Shown here: positions 33,947-44,267 of the stretch, in pieces | Position numbering within the stretch: position 1 is the first letter of the stretch | Layout: the number at the start of each line of letters is the position of its first letter | Notes under the pieces: generated by a model | What the model was told of the DNA's origin: nothing | The model's database searches: none | What the model saw: only the letters and a program-made list of their open reading frames with translations | Assembly (NCBI GenBank): GCA_013423385.1 | Contig: BLZA01000019.1 | Span: 186,001-250,000, forward strand | Origin: Naganishia liquefaciens | Taxonomy: Eukaryota; Basidiomycota; Tremellomycetes; Filobasidiales; Filobasidiaceae | DNA length: 64,000 bases | Direction of reading: 5' to 3' | Position numbers and translations under genes: made by a program

Positions 33947-35252
33947 GGCGCTGATGAGAAACGCTTGTGTGATCTGATAGTTGAAGCCTTTCAAATGTGA
34001 CCGCTCACAATGAATTTGATTCAAAGAATATATACCTCAAAGACCTGTCCTTGACTTGGCCTTCTTGGGCCAGACTCACATCCGTACTCCATGCTTCTGT
34101 CGGCACCGGAGAACCCAACTCCAGCATCCCTGGATCACCTGCCGTCATCGAGCCGAACTTAAAACTGCTATCCCTGCGTTTCATTAAGGAACCTCGGCTT
34201 GGATTCTCGTAAATGAGCCCCACGGGACTGGAGGTGACTGCCGATCGGCTGACAGCCGCGAGTGGACGATGCTGGAGTGGAGGCATGTGGACGCCCTCGC
34301 TCAGAAACAGCTAACGGCCTTCGGCCGGCCGGCTTCAGGTCCGCCGACGAAGCTGCCGACGAGTGCAAAGTTCACAAATCAGGTCGATCGAGAAGTCCCA
34401 CCGGCCGCCGAGCCGTTCACCCGGAATATCTCCCCAGAAGTTAGCAGATCAGAAAAGCATTCTAATTCCCATCTAAAACCTAAATGACCGCCGTCGAGAT
34501 TCTCATTGCTTTCGAATCACGTTCGCAAGCTCCGTCCGTCTAGCAGCAGCAGCAGCTTCTTAGCAGAAGTTGTCGCCTCGCCGAAAAATGCCGCCTTTCC
34601 AGCGAGGCTTGCAGCTTTACCCAAATACCTGCAATCTGCGGCGGAACTTGAACTTTAGCTTCCCAACGGAACTTGAAGTTTTCGAATAGGACCTGCAAGT
34701 CTATCTCTAAGTACCATGCAAAGCGCCAGTCGCAACAGCTTTCATCGCCATGATTGGCCTTTCGATACACTGTTGATTGCGAGAGGTACTCAAATGCCAG
34801 GATCTCCTCATGACCAGCTACCCTTCGTCTAATTCTCATCTCTGCAATATACTCTTCTCTACGCTCGCTTGATGAGCGCCCAGAATCTAATCTTGGAGAA
34901 TCGGTTCAAAGATGAATCGACCGCCCGCTGGGATTATGAAGAATCGTGCTCTTAGAAGTAGATTCTACGGTGTATTGCTCGGTGTATTGCCTCGTTTTCT
35001 CCTCTCTATGGTTTTTGATGCCAGCGACTTTGCGCCTCTTCTGTTCATACGCTTGCTAACTTGGCTGAATTCAAGCGGAACCAGGGATACAGATGGGTCA
35101 CGTGATGCTCGGCCGCCGAGTACAGTTACGGGGGGCAGGAGTTCGCCGATGGCCGAGGAATGAATTTCAGCGGCGGCAGACAGAGGCAATGATGTACAAA
35201 GTACGCTGATCTGGTATATACATTCGCGGAAGGAGCTATCGTCTGCTCCATC
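33947..35252. promoter_or_regulatory. Long divergent intergenic region
   Basis: 1.3 kb between the P450 start (minus) and NAF1 start (plus). No gene is seen. The block at 34640-34700 contains a short direct repeat of GGAACTTGAA. An upstream in-frame extension of the P450 reading frame exists to about 34024 without changing the anchor helix. Promoters of both genes must lie here. Confidence 0.4.
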
Positions 35253-38043
35253 ATGGAGAATAAAGCCTCTAAGATGGACGCCGCTGGATTCGCGATTCCA
35301 GAAGTGCCGGTGCCGCAGGATCTCAAGGCAATCATGGAGATGATCGGGGAGGCGGCTCCGGCTGCACCGGTGCAGACGTGAGTCCTGCTGATTGCGTGAT
35401 TTCCGTCCTAGGTCTGAAATGCCAACCCCGGACAGCGCTAGCGAGGCCGTAGATGGGGCTATAAAAGCTCGGGCAGAAGAGCATGACCATGAAGACGGCG
35501 AAGAGGCGCCCTCCAGTTCCAAACCGATGACCGCTGCGCGCCATGCAGAACTTCTCGCGCAACTCACCTCGTTCGTCGGTTCCCCTGCCGCTGGCAATGG
35601 AGACGAGTACGAGATAGGCTACATCACTGAGGATTCCGAAGAGGAGGAAGATGACGAGGAGCTGCAAGGGGAGATGGATGGGATCGATATAGCGGGGCTG
35701 AGAGCTTTGATGGAGCAGAAGCGGGTCGAGGAGATGCAAGCCGAGGCGACCGCTGCAAAAGAGCCATCAGCAAAGGCTGAAACGATCAATGAATCGCAAA
35801 ACGACTCGGAATTCGACTCCGAAGACTCTTCCTCCGACTCGGACTCGGACTCGGATTCATCGGAATCAAGCGCCTTGCCCGCTCGGCTTGCGCAGGTTGA
35901 AATGCTGTCGGATGCCGACCTCGACGACGATGAATCTGGACCTGCACCCTCGGGACCTTTAAAGACGGAACACGAAATTTTGGAGGAGCCAGTTGGCGTG
36001 CCGCCATTCGAAAAGCTTGCGCCTGGAGCTAGGGTAATTCTTGCGGGGTCTATCATCGGTGTGGTCAAGGATTCAAAAGCGGCGGCTTGGGAGGAGTGGA
36101 AACAGGCAGAGGACTTGCGAGAGGCTGAAGTGAAGGACGCGGTGAAGGAAGAGGTAAAGGAGGAGCGCGACATTGGTGTGGAGGTGAAGGAGAGCAGCGA
36201 CGTTCAGGTTGAAGAGTCTCCAACCAAGACCGAGGAGTCATTACAGGCGACCGAGGCGGTCAAGAAAGAAAACATCCCCGGAGACGCCAAGCAGGAAGAA
36301 GTTCAAGTTGGAGAAGACCAAGTCAACATCAACGTGTCCGTGCAGCAAACTTCTGAGACAGAGATCAGCAAGACGGAGCCGCTAGACGACGCTCAAACGA
36401 CTGCGACGACTTCGGACGCCGTCGAATCCGCAGAGAACAAGCAGGCATCAGGCTCAGACCTTTTTACCGCAGGCAGCGCAGCCGCGAAACGTGCACGCAA
36501 TCGTAATAGAGGAAACCGCCGCAACGGTACGGGGAAATCTCAAGGTCCCCCTGCCCCGAAAACGAGCGGAACCATCATCGTCCAGGCCGAGCGTCCGCCA
36601 GCGGGAACCGTCAAGGGAGGAACCGACAGACTGGACGAGGACGGGTGGCTGCTGGACGGAAGTGTGATTGTTACCGAAGACGGACAAGCTGTCGCTGTCG
36701 TAAGTCTGTGAGAGACGCCTTAAGAGTCGAGCTAACACTTGAACAGGTGGCAGAAGTGTTCGGACCGACGACACAGCCTTTCTACTTGTTGAAGCTCCCG
36801 CCATCACCATTCCCCGTTCCTTCTCTCGACCACTTCAGCCGAGGAACGAAACTTTACTATCCCGCCGAGGGCGACCACGCCTACGTGCCCGTCCGCATGC
36901 TCAAGACCGACAAGCGATTCCGTGGTACCGACGCCAGTAACTTGTACGATGAGGAGTTGGCAGAGCATGAAATGGAATGGAGTGATGATGAGGAAGAGCA
37001 GGCGGCTAAGCGGAAAATGAAGGCCGATCGGTGAGCACGATTCGATTCAGCGGAGACTGTGTGTTGACTCTCTACTCAGACGAGGCAAAAAGGCAATGGG
37101 CGAACCCTCGATTGGCAGAAGACAGCCGCATTTCGATGCGGCGAGCACGGCCGGCGGATCCGACGATGAAATGTCGGTTCATTACGGGGGCAATGCCGAC
37201 GACGGGTCCATCCGCGACGATCGCTCAGAGGCTGGATTCTCAGTCGCTTCATCTTCGAGGTCACGACGCGTACCGCAATCGTATGGTGATCTTTACGATG
37301 ATCAGGCCAGCGTAGGCTATCGAGAAGCGGCAGGACGAGGCTCTGCCAGGGGACGTGGTGGTCGGGGCCGTGCTGCTGCTGCTAGGCCAGCCACGGATCG
37401 ATTCGGCGATGCACCTCCGACGCTGCAGCAACCGCCGCAACGGAATCAAGATGGAGGTCGTCAAATTGGCCGTGGAGCAGGACGCGGTCGCGGGCAGGGA
37501 GAGCGAGGCCGTGAACGTGGCGAACGTGGGCGAGGTCGAGGACAGGCTGGACGAGGGTCGGCGCCGACACGACATATTCCACCGGCATCGGCCAACTTGC
37601 CGCCTCGGCCAAGAGACCTGTCGCCAACATCCGCACATATTGCGCGAGTCACGGGCGAAGTGCAGACGCAATCACATGCAGCTTCCCATCAACAGCAACT
37701 ACAGTCTCAGCAGCCCGCTTACAACGGAATGATGGGCATACCGCCCTTTGGCTGGAATCCTCAAGCGGCTATGGGTTTCGCGCCTGGTATGCCAATGAGT
37801 ATGCCTATGATGCCCATGGGCATGGGGATGAACATGGGCATGAATATGGGCAACATGTTCTCGACACCATTCTATATGCAAACAGCTAACGGACAAGCGC
37901 AGGCACAGACGCAGCAGGGCGCTGTCAATCCGGCGTTCATGCAACAATATCAACAGGTCAAAGAGCAGTATCAGCAGATGGTTGCTAGATATCAGGGTCA
38001 GCAGGGGCAAGGACAGCCACCATCGGGGCAGGGTGGTTCGTAG
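35253..38043 (+). CDS. NAF1: H/ACA snoRNP assembly factor NAF1
   Basis: NAF1 brings the pseudouridine synthase core onto H/ACA snoRNAs during transcription and is later replaced by GAR1. Exons 35253-35377, 35412-36699, 36747-37030 and 37080-38043 join in phase. An acidic N-terminal part (EDSEEEEDDEEL) is followed by a Lys/Glu linker. The GAR1/NAF1 beta-barrel core spans the exon 2/3 junction: GTIIVQAERPPAGTVKGG, LDEDGWLLDGSVIVTEDGQA, VAEVFGPTTQPFYLLKLP and KLYYPAEGDHAYVPVRMLK. An RGG-type region follows (GRGAGRGRGQGERGRERGER), then a Gln-rich and Met-rich tail (PMSMPMMPMGMGMNMGMNMG). At about 885 residues it is long for the family, mostly through the disordered parts. Confidence 0.92.
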
Positions 38044-38259
38044 GCTGGTTTACGGGTTGTAGCACGTACGTGATACTTGCTTAGTACGGGCTCGTCATCG
38101 CAGAGCATGCATATTGAGATCTGAGATGCGCCTGAGTAATCTTGCAACCGTATATACTGTCGAAGTTGCATGAGGACTGGCAGAAGCGATGCAATATATA
38201 ATCGATTGCCGGGGCGATCTCTGTATACCTTCGACTGATTGCAGAAAACAACTGTTAGA

Positions 38260-39890
38260 TCAGCCAACCCTCCGCCTCTTTCTGTCGCCACCGGCATCCC
38301 CTCCGCCGCCGCCACCACCGCCACCACCGCCTTGTCCCCGAGCAAACGGACGACTCTTCTTCTCCTTGCCGGCGATCTTCTTCTGCTTCTTCTCGATTGC
38401 CTTCTTGACTTTTCGCTTGCCACCTTCTTCCTCGAGCGCTTTGAATCGTGCCTTGAGCAAGAGATCCTTCTTGTCGGCTAGAGGAAAAGCGGAAGGTCAA
38501 ATACGTCGGTTTTGGAAAAATACACGCCAACATACCTCTCTTCATGTGCCATTCGCCTTTACCCTCTGCTTGCTTTGCGCGCTCCTCCTTCTTGACCTCT
38601 TGCAACACCTTCTTCTCCCGCTGTTCGCGCTGGTAGCGCTCGTATCGACTCCTCGCCTTGGCGAGATGCACCTCGATCTCCTCCCTCTCTGCACGGCGTT
38701 GTTCTTGCTCCGCCCAGGGCGCACTACGCTCCCGCTTCAGAGCTTCTCGAAGGGCGGCTCGCATGTTTTGGTATTCCTCGGACATCATGCCAGAAACAAA
38801 CGAGTAGGATTGCGCGGTGAGGTTGGGGTCTTGAACCCCCGCGGAGAGGGAGCCGAATCGAGGATCACGTCGTTCCTGATAAGAATGGTTACTGACGCTC
38901 ATAATAGCCACGGACGATGCCACGTACTGTCTTTTCCAGCTCGACTACTTGTCTACGACGTGTGACCGGTTTCTTGGCTGACATCACCATCGGACTGCAG
39001 GAATCTGTCAGCGATCGGCCAAGATGCTGCATACTCTCAACTTACGCATGTTTACCATCACGCTTCCGCTTCTCCCTCTCCTGCATTCGCTTCTCCTCCT
39101 GCTCTCTCTCCCTTGCACGGTCTTCCTTCCTCTCATTTCGGACTTGCCACAGGTTATTTCGAGATCCTTCCCCTCCATCCCGTGGGTCTCTGGTATCGTC
39201 CCCCTCATCGCTCTCATAATGCCCCTCGTGAACTCTTGGTACTGCCACGTTCAAAGCCTTTCCCTTCTTTTGTTGCAGAAGCAATAGTTGGCGCTTGATG
39301 GCTTCAACGCGGTTTTTACTGGGTCCAGAATTCGCTGATGCCGTTGCGTGTTCCTCTTCAGAGTCGGATCCGTCGGATTGCTTGACCTTGAGTTTCCTCT
39401 GTGCTTTCAATAATTCCGCAAGAGGTACTTGTTCCAGATCTAAGGAATGATACAATAATCAGACCAGGCTGTACATCGGCCGGGAACATGATCGCTCACC
39501 TTTTCGCAGACTCGCCAGTCTGTCTTGATCAGATCTAGACTTTCTCCTCGGCCCTTCCTCGGCGCTATCGTCCTCAGACCCTTCCTCCTCGTCGCCATCG
39601 CTCTCCTCTGTAAATTCCTCTTCCTGCCCATCCAACTCGTCCGCCTGCCACCCTTGCCATCTTTGCCTCGCCATCTCTGAGGATTCAGCCTCGCTCCCTT
39701 CATCTCCGTTTTCCGAGTCATCACTATACTCTTTCGGCAAGTCTCCATCGAATTCCTCGTCTGAATCATCGTACATGCCTCGCTGGCGCCGTTCAGTCTC
39801 GAATTCATCGACTTCGGAATCGTCGCTGTCGCGAGGCATCGGAAGCTGCTGTTTCCGTGTGGTTTTGCCCTTAATGGTTCTGTGAGGCAT
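38260..39890 (-). CDS. RRP36: rRNA biogenesis protein RRP36
   Basis: RRP36 is a nucleolar small-subunit processome factor for early cleavages of pre-rRNA. Start MPHRTIKGKTTRKQQLP, then a long acidic Asp/Glu/Ser stretch (SDDSENGDEGSEAESSEM), EQVPLAELLKAQRKLKVK, and after an intron MSAKKPVTRRRQVVE. Next comes the hallmark RRDPRFGSLSAG, then SYSFVSGMMSEEYQNMRAAL, a basic coiled segment and KKDLLLKARFKALEEEGGKR. The C-terminus is KKIAGKEKKSRPFARG, then a run of 11-12 Gly, ending RKRRRVG. The polyglycine lies in a GCC/CCG-repeat-rich stretch near 38300-38335. Overall order and length (about 430 residues) suit fungal RRP36. NAF1 ends convergently 216 bp away. Confidence 0.9.
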
Positions 39891-40161
39891 CTTGTAGGGA
39901 GACTACGTAGACGGAGATTCCGAGATGAGTTTCAATTTCAAGAAACCGTAACACTGAATGTTACCCCTTCCTCTTCCCAACCACGGATGGGCGAAATTCA
40001 TGTCTCGCATGTGCCGCGGCGCGTTGAGCAAGCATGTCCGTCCTGTTTTCCCGCGATCGCTCGAATCTTGAATTGGTGCAACGGGTCATGAATTCACAAC
40101 GATACCTCGGTGGTCACTGACCGTGCTCTCTTACGACTGTACAACAGCGCCGCAATCCGTC
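39891..40161. promoter_or_regulatory. Divergent intergenic region of RRP36 and MRPL22
   Basis: 271 bp between two divergent ribosome-related genes. A shared promoter is inferred from the layout. No specific motif was identified. Confidence 0.35.
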
Positions 40162-41258
40162 ATGAACCCTGCAAGATCAGCCTTCCAGCTGGGTAAGCGT
40201 ACTCGAGGTCTGGACCCTGACGCACTGATCCCCCGCTGATGATTCTTCCCCCTCCTGCAGCGGCCACCAACATGTCGCTTCTCCGGACGTCACGCCAATT
40301 TCCGGCTCAGTACGCACGGTCCGCTTTGATGCCATGCTCAGTGGGGCAAACTAGGAAGTGAGTGTCACGTCTGTACAGCCTCGGCCTAGTGTCTTACGGT
40401 TCTCCTCTTCGCTCTATCAGCTACAACCCCTTCAGCAGTCTCATGCCGGATTTCTTGAAGAAGAAGAAGGAGAGCACGCCCGTGCCGGCCTCGTCTCAGA
40501 GGCAGCAACAGCCGTCTTCTGCCTCAAATGCTCCGAGCGCTGAAACCGCTTCATCACCATCAAATGCCAACGTAGCAACCACGGTCGACGGATCAGAGGA
40601 TATCTTTGCGCAAGTGGACAAGCTGGAAGAAGACTTGGGAATCAGCCACAAGAAGAAGGCAAAGGAGGTGTGTGGCGCCGGGTCGGAACAGTCGCTCATG
40701 AATCGATCCTCACTCTACTTCGTTCTTTCTAGCATAAATACTCGACAGCACGCTTCAAGATGTCGCCGCGCAAACTAAACATGCTTGGCCGACAGATCGC
40801 GGGGCAGCCCGTGAACGAAGCTATCCTGCAGATGGAATTTTCCGAGAAGCGTGCGAGTGAGAGGATAAAGAGCACCCTGGTGTTGGCGAGGAATCATGCC
40901 GTTGACAAGGGAATGGACGAGAAGAAGCTTGTTGTCTGTAAGTCTCGAATTTTGTCCTGTTCAACAGGAATCCATCACCTCGAGGCTCAATCTCTCCCGT
41001 GTGCGCACATTAGCCGAGGCATGGGTAGCCAAGGGCATGAAGATCAAGCGTATAGATATCAAGGGACGAGCACGACACGGTATCAAGGAGCATCAGCAGG
41101 CGCGTCTACATGTCTTGCTGAAGGAGGGAAAGACAAGGGATGAACTGCTGGAGGAGAAGAAGAAGAAGATGTTGCGCAGGGTGATGAGTATGGGTGCCGG
41201 GGTTGTACGGGAAGATCGGGCGATCATCAATGCGCCGACTTCTGGATGGAGGTGGTAA
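40162..41258 (+). CDS. MRPL22: Mitochondrial large-subunit ribosomal protein uL22m
   Basis: The protein lines the exit tunnel of the mitochondrial ribosome. Exons 40162-40192, 40261-40357, 40421-40667, 40733-40937 and 41014-41258 join in phase. The N-terminus (MNPARSAFQLAATNMSLLRT) is basic, lacks acidic residues and is a likely mitochondrial presequence. A Ser/Gln-rich linker leads to the L22 domain: HKYSTARFKMSPRKLNMLGR, FSEKRASERIKSTLVLARNH, then WVAKGMKIKRIDIKGRARHG and its basic beta-hairpin. The C-terminus ends INAPTSGWRW. The ARFKMSPRKLN and GRARHGI motifs are diagnostic. Confidence 0.92.
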
Positions 41259-41558
41259 CACAATATACGATGTATTCCTTCTTCGAATCGCCCTTCATTC
41301 GCTCGTTCGACGCGTGAGAGGTCTAGCAGGCCTGTCTCAGCATCTACATCCCCCCTGTCACTTTGCTGAGCCCTTGCAGATCGCCAAAACTTTGACAGGG
41401 AGGAAAGCCTTGGCGATGTTCCGACAACAGACTCTGATGATCTGTCAAAGGGTGATCATTAAAGGAATCTGCGACACCCTTTGTACCGTCGTCTGGGAAT
41501 TCACATCAGTAGGAGGCGCGAGGTGTCCGAGCCACACTGAACGATGCTGATATAACAG

Positions 41559-41817
41559 ATGTCGTAGGCATCTTCGAGATCGCAAACCCGGAGCTACAAA
41601 GACCGTTCACGCAGTACCCAGAATCTCTGCTCATGGCGATTGACATCAACGAGCCGTGAGTATATCGTGGTCTCGGACATGCTCTCTGAGCTGACAGCCA
41701 CCGCTGTTTCCGGCTAACAGTTTTTGGAAAGAGTGGACAGACAAGAACAACGCGGATGTCTGGGGACGACCGGACGACTCCAAGCCGTGCGCATTCTCGA
41801 GGTCGAGAGATATCTGA
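41559..41817 (+). CDS. Possible last two exons of an unrecognised gene
   Basis: Two plus-strand pieces, 41559-41655 and 41721-41817, have matching acceptor, GTGAGT donor and acceptor signals and join in phase. They read VVGIFEIANPELQRPF, then YPESLLMAIDINEPFWKEW, then ADVWGRPDDSKPCAF and a stop at 41815-41817. The amino acid mix looks coding. The 5' part was not found with confidence; a frame from ATG 41418 is a candidate but does not join in phase. The piece could equally be a decayed gene. Confidence 0.35.
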
Positions 41818-43551
41818 CAACTAATCCTCGACCACTCAACCTCCTTCTCTACCGTCTTAGTGAGGAACTCAAGAAGATTATCGGTAAGGCATGTGACTGG
41901 ATCAGGAGTCAAGGCAAAAATCCTGATGAGTGAGCTCTTCTACCTCCTTCGATTGCGCCACCGAGAGACTGACGTAATTTGTGGCATCTACGTAGGGTGT
42001 TGAGGACCATGTTACTGTTGGAATATGGTTCAACTGAGAGATGAAAGGCCGACCGATGTCTTTACCCATGCTGCCAGTCGTAGGGTCGACTCTAACCCTC
42101 GTTTCCTGCATTTCTGTTTGTTCTTCAAAGTCTCCTGCTTCGTTGACATAGACGCAAGAGGCGCCAGATTTCATAACGACCGTAATTCTCCTCAATGTAT
42201 TCTTACAACGATGTACCAGAGGCAGAGCATCTGAAAGCGGTTTTGAGCCTTTTCTAAGAAGCAGATTTTAGGCTTGCGAGCCAGCTACATCTCGCATTAT
42301 AACATCAATGTGGGAGAGGTACTGTGCTGCAAGGAGGTCAGTCAGGTGACCAGTGAAATGCTCAACGCAAAGAATCACCGTTTGGACTCTTGCGCAGCAC
42401 CACGATAAATCAGCTATATCAGTCGCTTTAGCATCAGCATACTGTCTTCGAGTGGATCAGCGGCTGAAGGCTTTTTTTGTGTATCTTGTTTTTGCAGGTA
42501 TTGAGAATCGAACATCGCGTCTCATTTCGAAATGCAAGACAAGGTGCCCAGGGCGATTCCCTAGCCACGTCTCAGAATTGCAAAGCAAGATGCTGGGAGG
42601 TGGTATCGGAGAGGGGGGAAGGTGCTATGTTTTGCTGAAACACGGCTAAGGAACGTTCGGATCCGGGCAAATATTCAATATCACATGTCGCGGGTAAGAC
42701 GTGACAAGAGCGTCTACTACAACTTATGGTGAATGACTGCACTGCATGCGGTATCGTATAGTCTTACCAAATGTCTCTCGATATATAGACTGTGAACCAT
42801 GTCAGCGTAATGGCGTCTCAAGCAGTACCTGCGTCTGTTTGACAAAGTTTTGCCCAGCGACGATCTCTTCCTTGCGCCTCTTGCCCCTAGCAAGTGTTTA
42901 AATCGACCGCTCAATGTCGATCCAAGTGCTCACATGACTGACGAAACAGTTCTTTGCGTTTGTTTCCATCCCTACGGAGAGCCAGGCCTCAGCTTGTGGG
43001 CCGCAAGACGTTACTCGACTTTTTTCACCTCCTCATCGATGGCTGAGGCCAATCAGGGGCTTTCAGTCAGCAACGAGATCTACGTGCATACACGGCTGCA
43101 TCCGAAGCGACCCCTGTCCGCAGAAGTCTTTGGCGGGAGCTTTTGCGCGTATCTCGCTCAATAGCTGAAACCAATTGGTCAACTTCTTGCCGTTTATACT
43201 CAAAGCAAGTGGGCTGGGCTTTCGAGATTCACGTTCAAGGGCACTTCTTCGGTTGGCAAGATGAGTCCTCCCTGACCCTGAGCTTGTTTTCGAGAATCCG
43301 CCAACCTTGCTGGATTCCGAAAGACCGACCTCGTCGTATACCACTCGCCGGCATTCGACCTTCCCTGCCCTCGAGCCCCATCGTGCCCGCTTATCAACCT
43401 TGCCTGGATCCTCGTTTTCCTACATCTCCTCGGCATCGTTTGGTTTCTCAACATCGCTCCCCTGTACTTTTTGCGATTTTGCTTGAAGTTCACAAGAGCC
43501 TCTTCGCTCCCAGGACCGTTGCTTTGTGGCGAAGGCGAGTGATCACGGAAA
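41818..43551. other. Intergenic stretch, nothing confident
   Basis: About 1.7 kb. Overlapping frames on both strands at 43063-43622 look semi-coding but none shows splice signals that join in phase or a known motif. A short segment at 42490-42570 resembles tRNA box sequences on the minus strand but does not fold as a tRNA. Confidence 0.4.
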
Positions 43552-44009
43552 ATGGACAGCAGCGTGTCATTCGGTGTCAAATTTCGTGTCGGTACCATCA
43601 GATTGAATCTACTGTTCGACAAATCTTACCCTCCGATTCGGACGCATCCCCCGAATGTTCAGCCGCGCTTGACGTCGATCAACCGGCAAGTCGAATGCCT
43701 TGTTCGAGCAATGCCTTTCGAGCTCTTCCAATATGCTAGCAGACTATTGACCTTTCCGCCCCTTCTCTCTTCTCTTCGCACGCTGTTGACTTGCCCACCT
43801 CTCACGACCCCGTTAATCCCGACCGATCAAACACTGCTGCACCTCTCGCCAACCCTGTGGATTCAGCGCTCGACAACTCCGCCGACGCAGCTCCTGCCGC
43901 TGTAACCCGACGCAGATACCTGATTCGCGCATCGAAGGGTATCCCTTGGGGATCGCTACCGGCGGTCGTCTCACGACTGCCTGGCGCTGAATTCGTTTCT
44001 GAGGAATAA
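43552..44009 (+). CDS. Small unrecognised protein, two exons
   Basis: ATG 43552 starts MDSSVSFGVKFRVGTIRLNL. Exon 1 (43552-43689) ends at a GTCGAA donor, and exon 2 (43743-44009) starts after TAGCAG, joining in phase to 134 residues. The middle is Asp/Asn/Pro/Ala-rich and the end is compact (RRRYLIRASKGIPWGSLPAV, ending GAEFVSEE). The phase match across the intron and the clean last exon support a gene; the donor is weak. No family recognised. Confidence 0.5.
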
Positions 44010-44040
44010 ATTATCTTCCCTCTGCTTTCTTCAAAAGACT

Positions 44041-44243
44041 AATGAACAGTCTTGATTGTTCTTCTCGTATACCCCAAACATGGGTTCAACGCACTGCACC
44101 GACTGGTCTGAAATGGATGTATAATCTTGCTATCTGGTTGCTTCATGGACTCATGAACATTCTTGACTGTATTCTCGCATACCCCAAACACGCGTGCGAC
44201 GCAGCGTACCGACCGGTCTGAAATCGTTTTATAATCTTGCTAT
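44041..44243. repeat. Imperfect tandem duplication, about 110-bp period
   Basis: 44041-44133 and about 44152-44243 are diverged direct copies. Shared blocks in the same order: ATGAACA, TTCTTGA/GTCTTGA, ATACCCCAAACA, ACCGRCYGGTCTGAAAT and TATAATCTTGCTAT. It lies between the stop codons of the convergent small gene and ADE2, so it probably falls in one or both 3' untranslated regions. Confidence 0.8.
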
Positions 44244-44267
44244 AACCGAAATACATTGGACGCGGCG

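Noticed and set aside
35619-36173. Long Ser-rich minus-strand frame inside NAF1
   Set aside because: It is the antisense shadow of the acidic Glu/Asp/Ser coding stretch of NAF1.
42490-42570. Possible tRNA on the minus strand (box A- and box B-like sequences)
   Set aside because: The T-arm and acceptor stems do not pair and the anticodon stem is broken; only the short box motifs match.
43063-43622. Minus-strand gene opposite the small plus-strand gene
   Set aside because: Open frames exist but no splice joints fit in phase and the plus-strand model explains the end of the region better.
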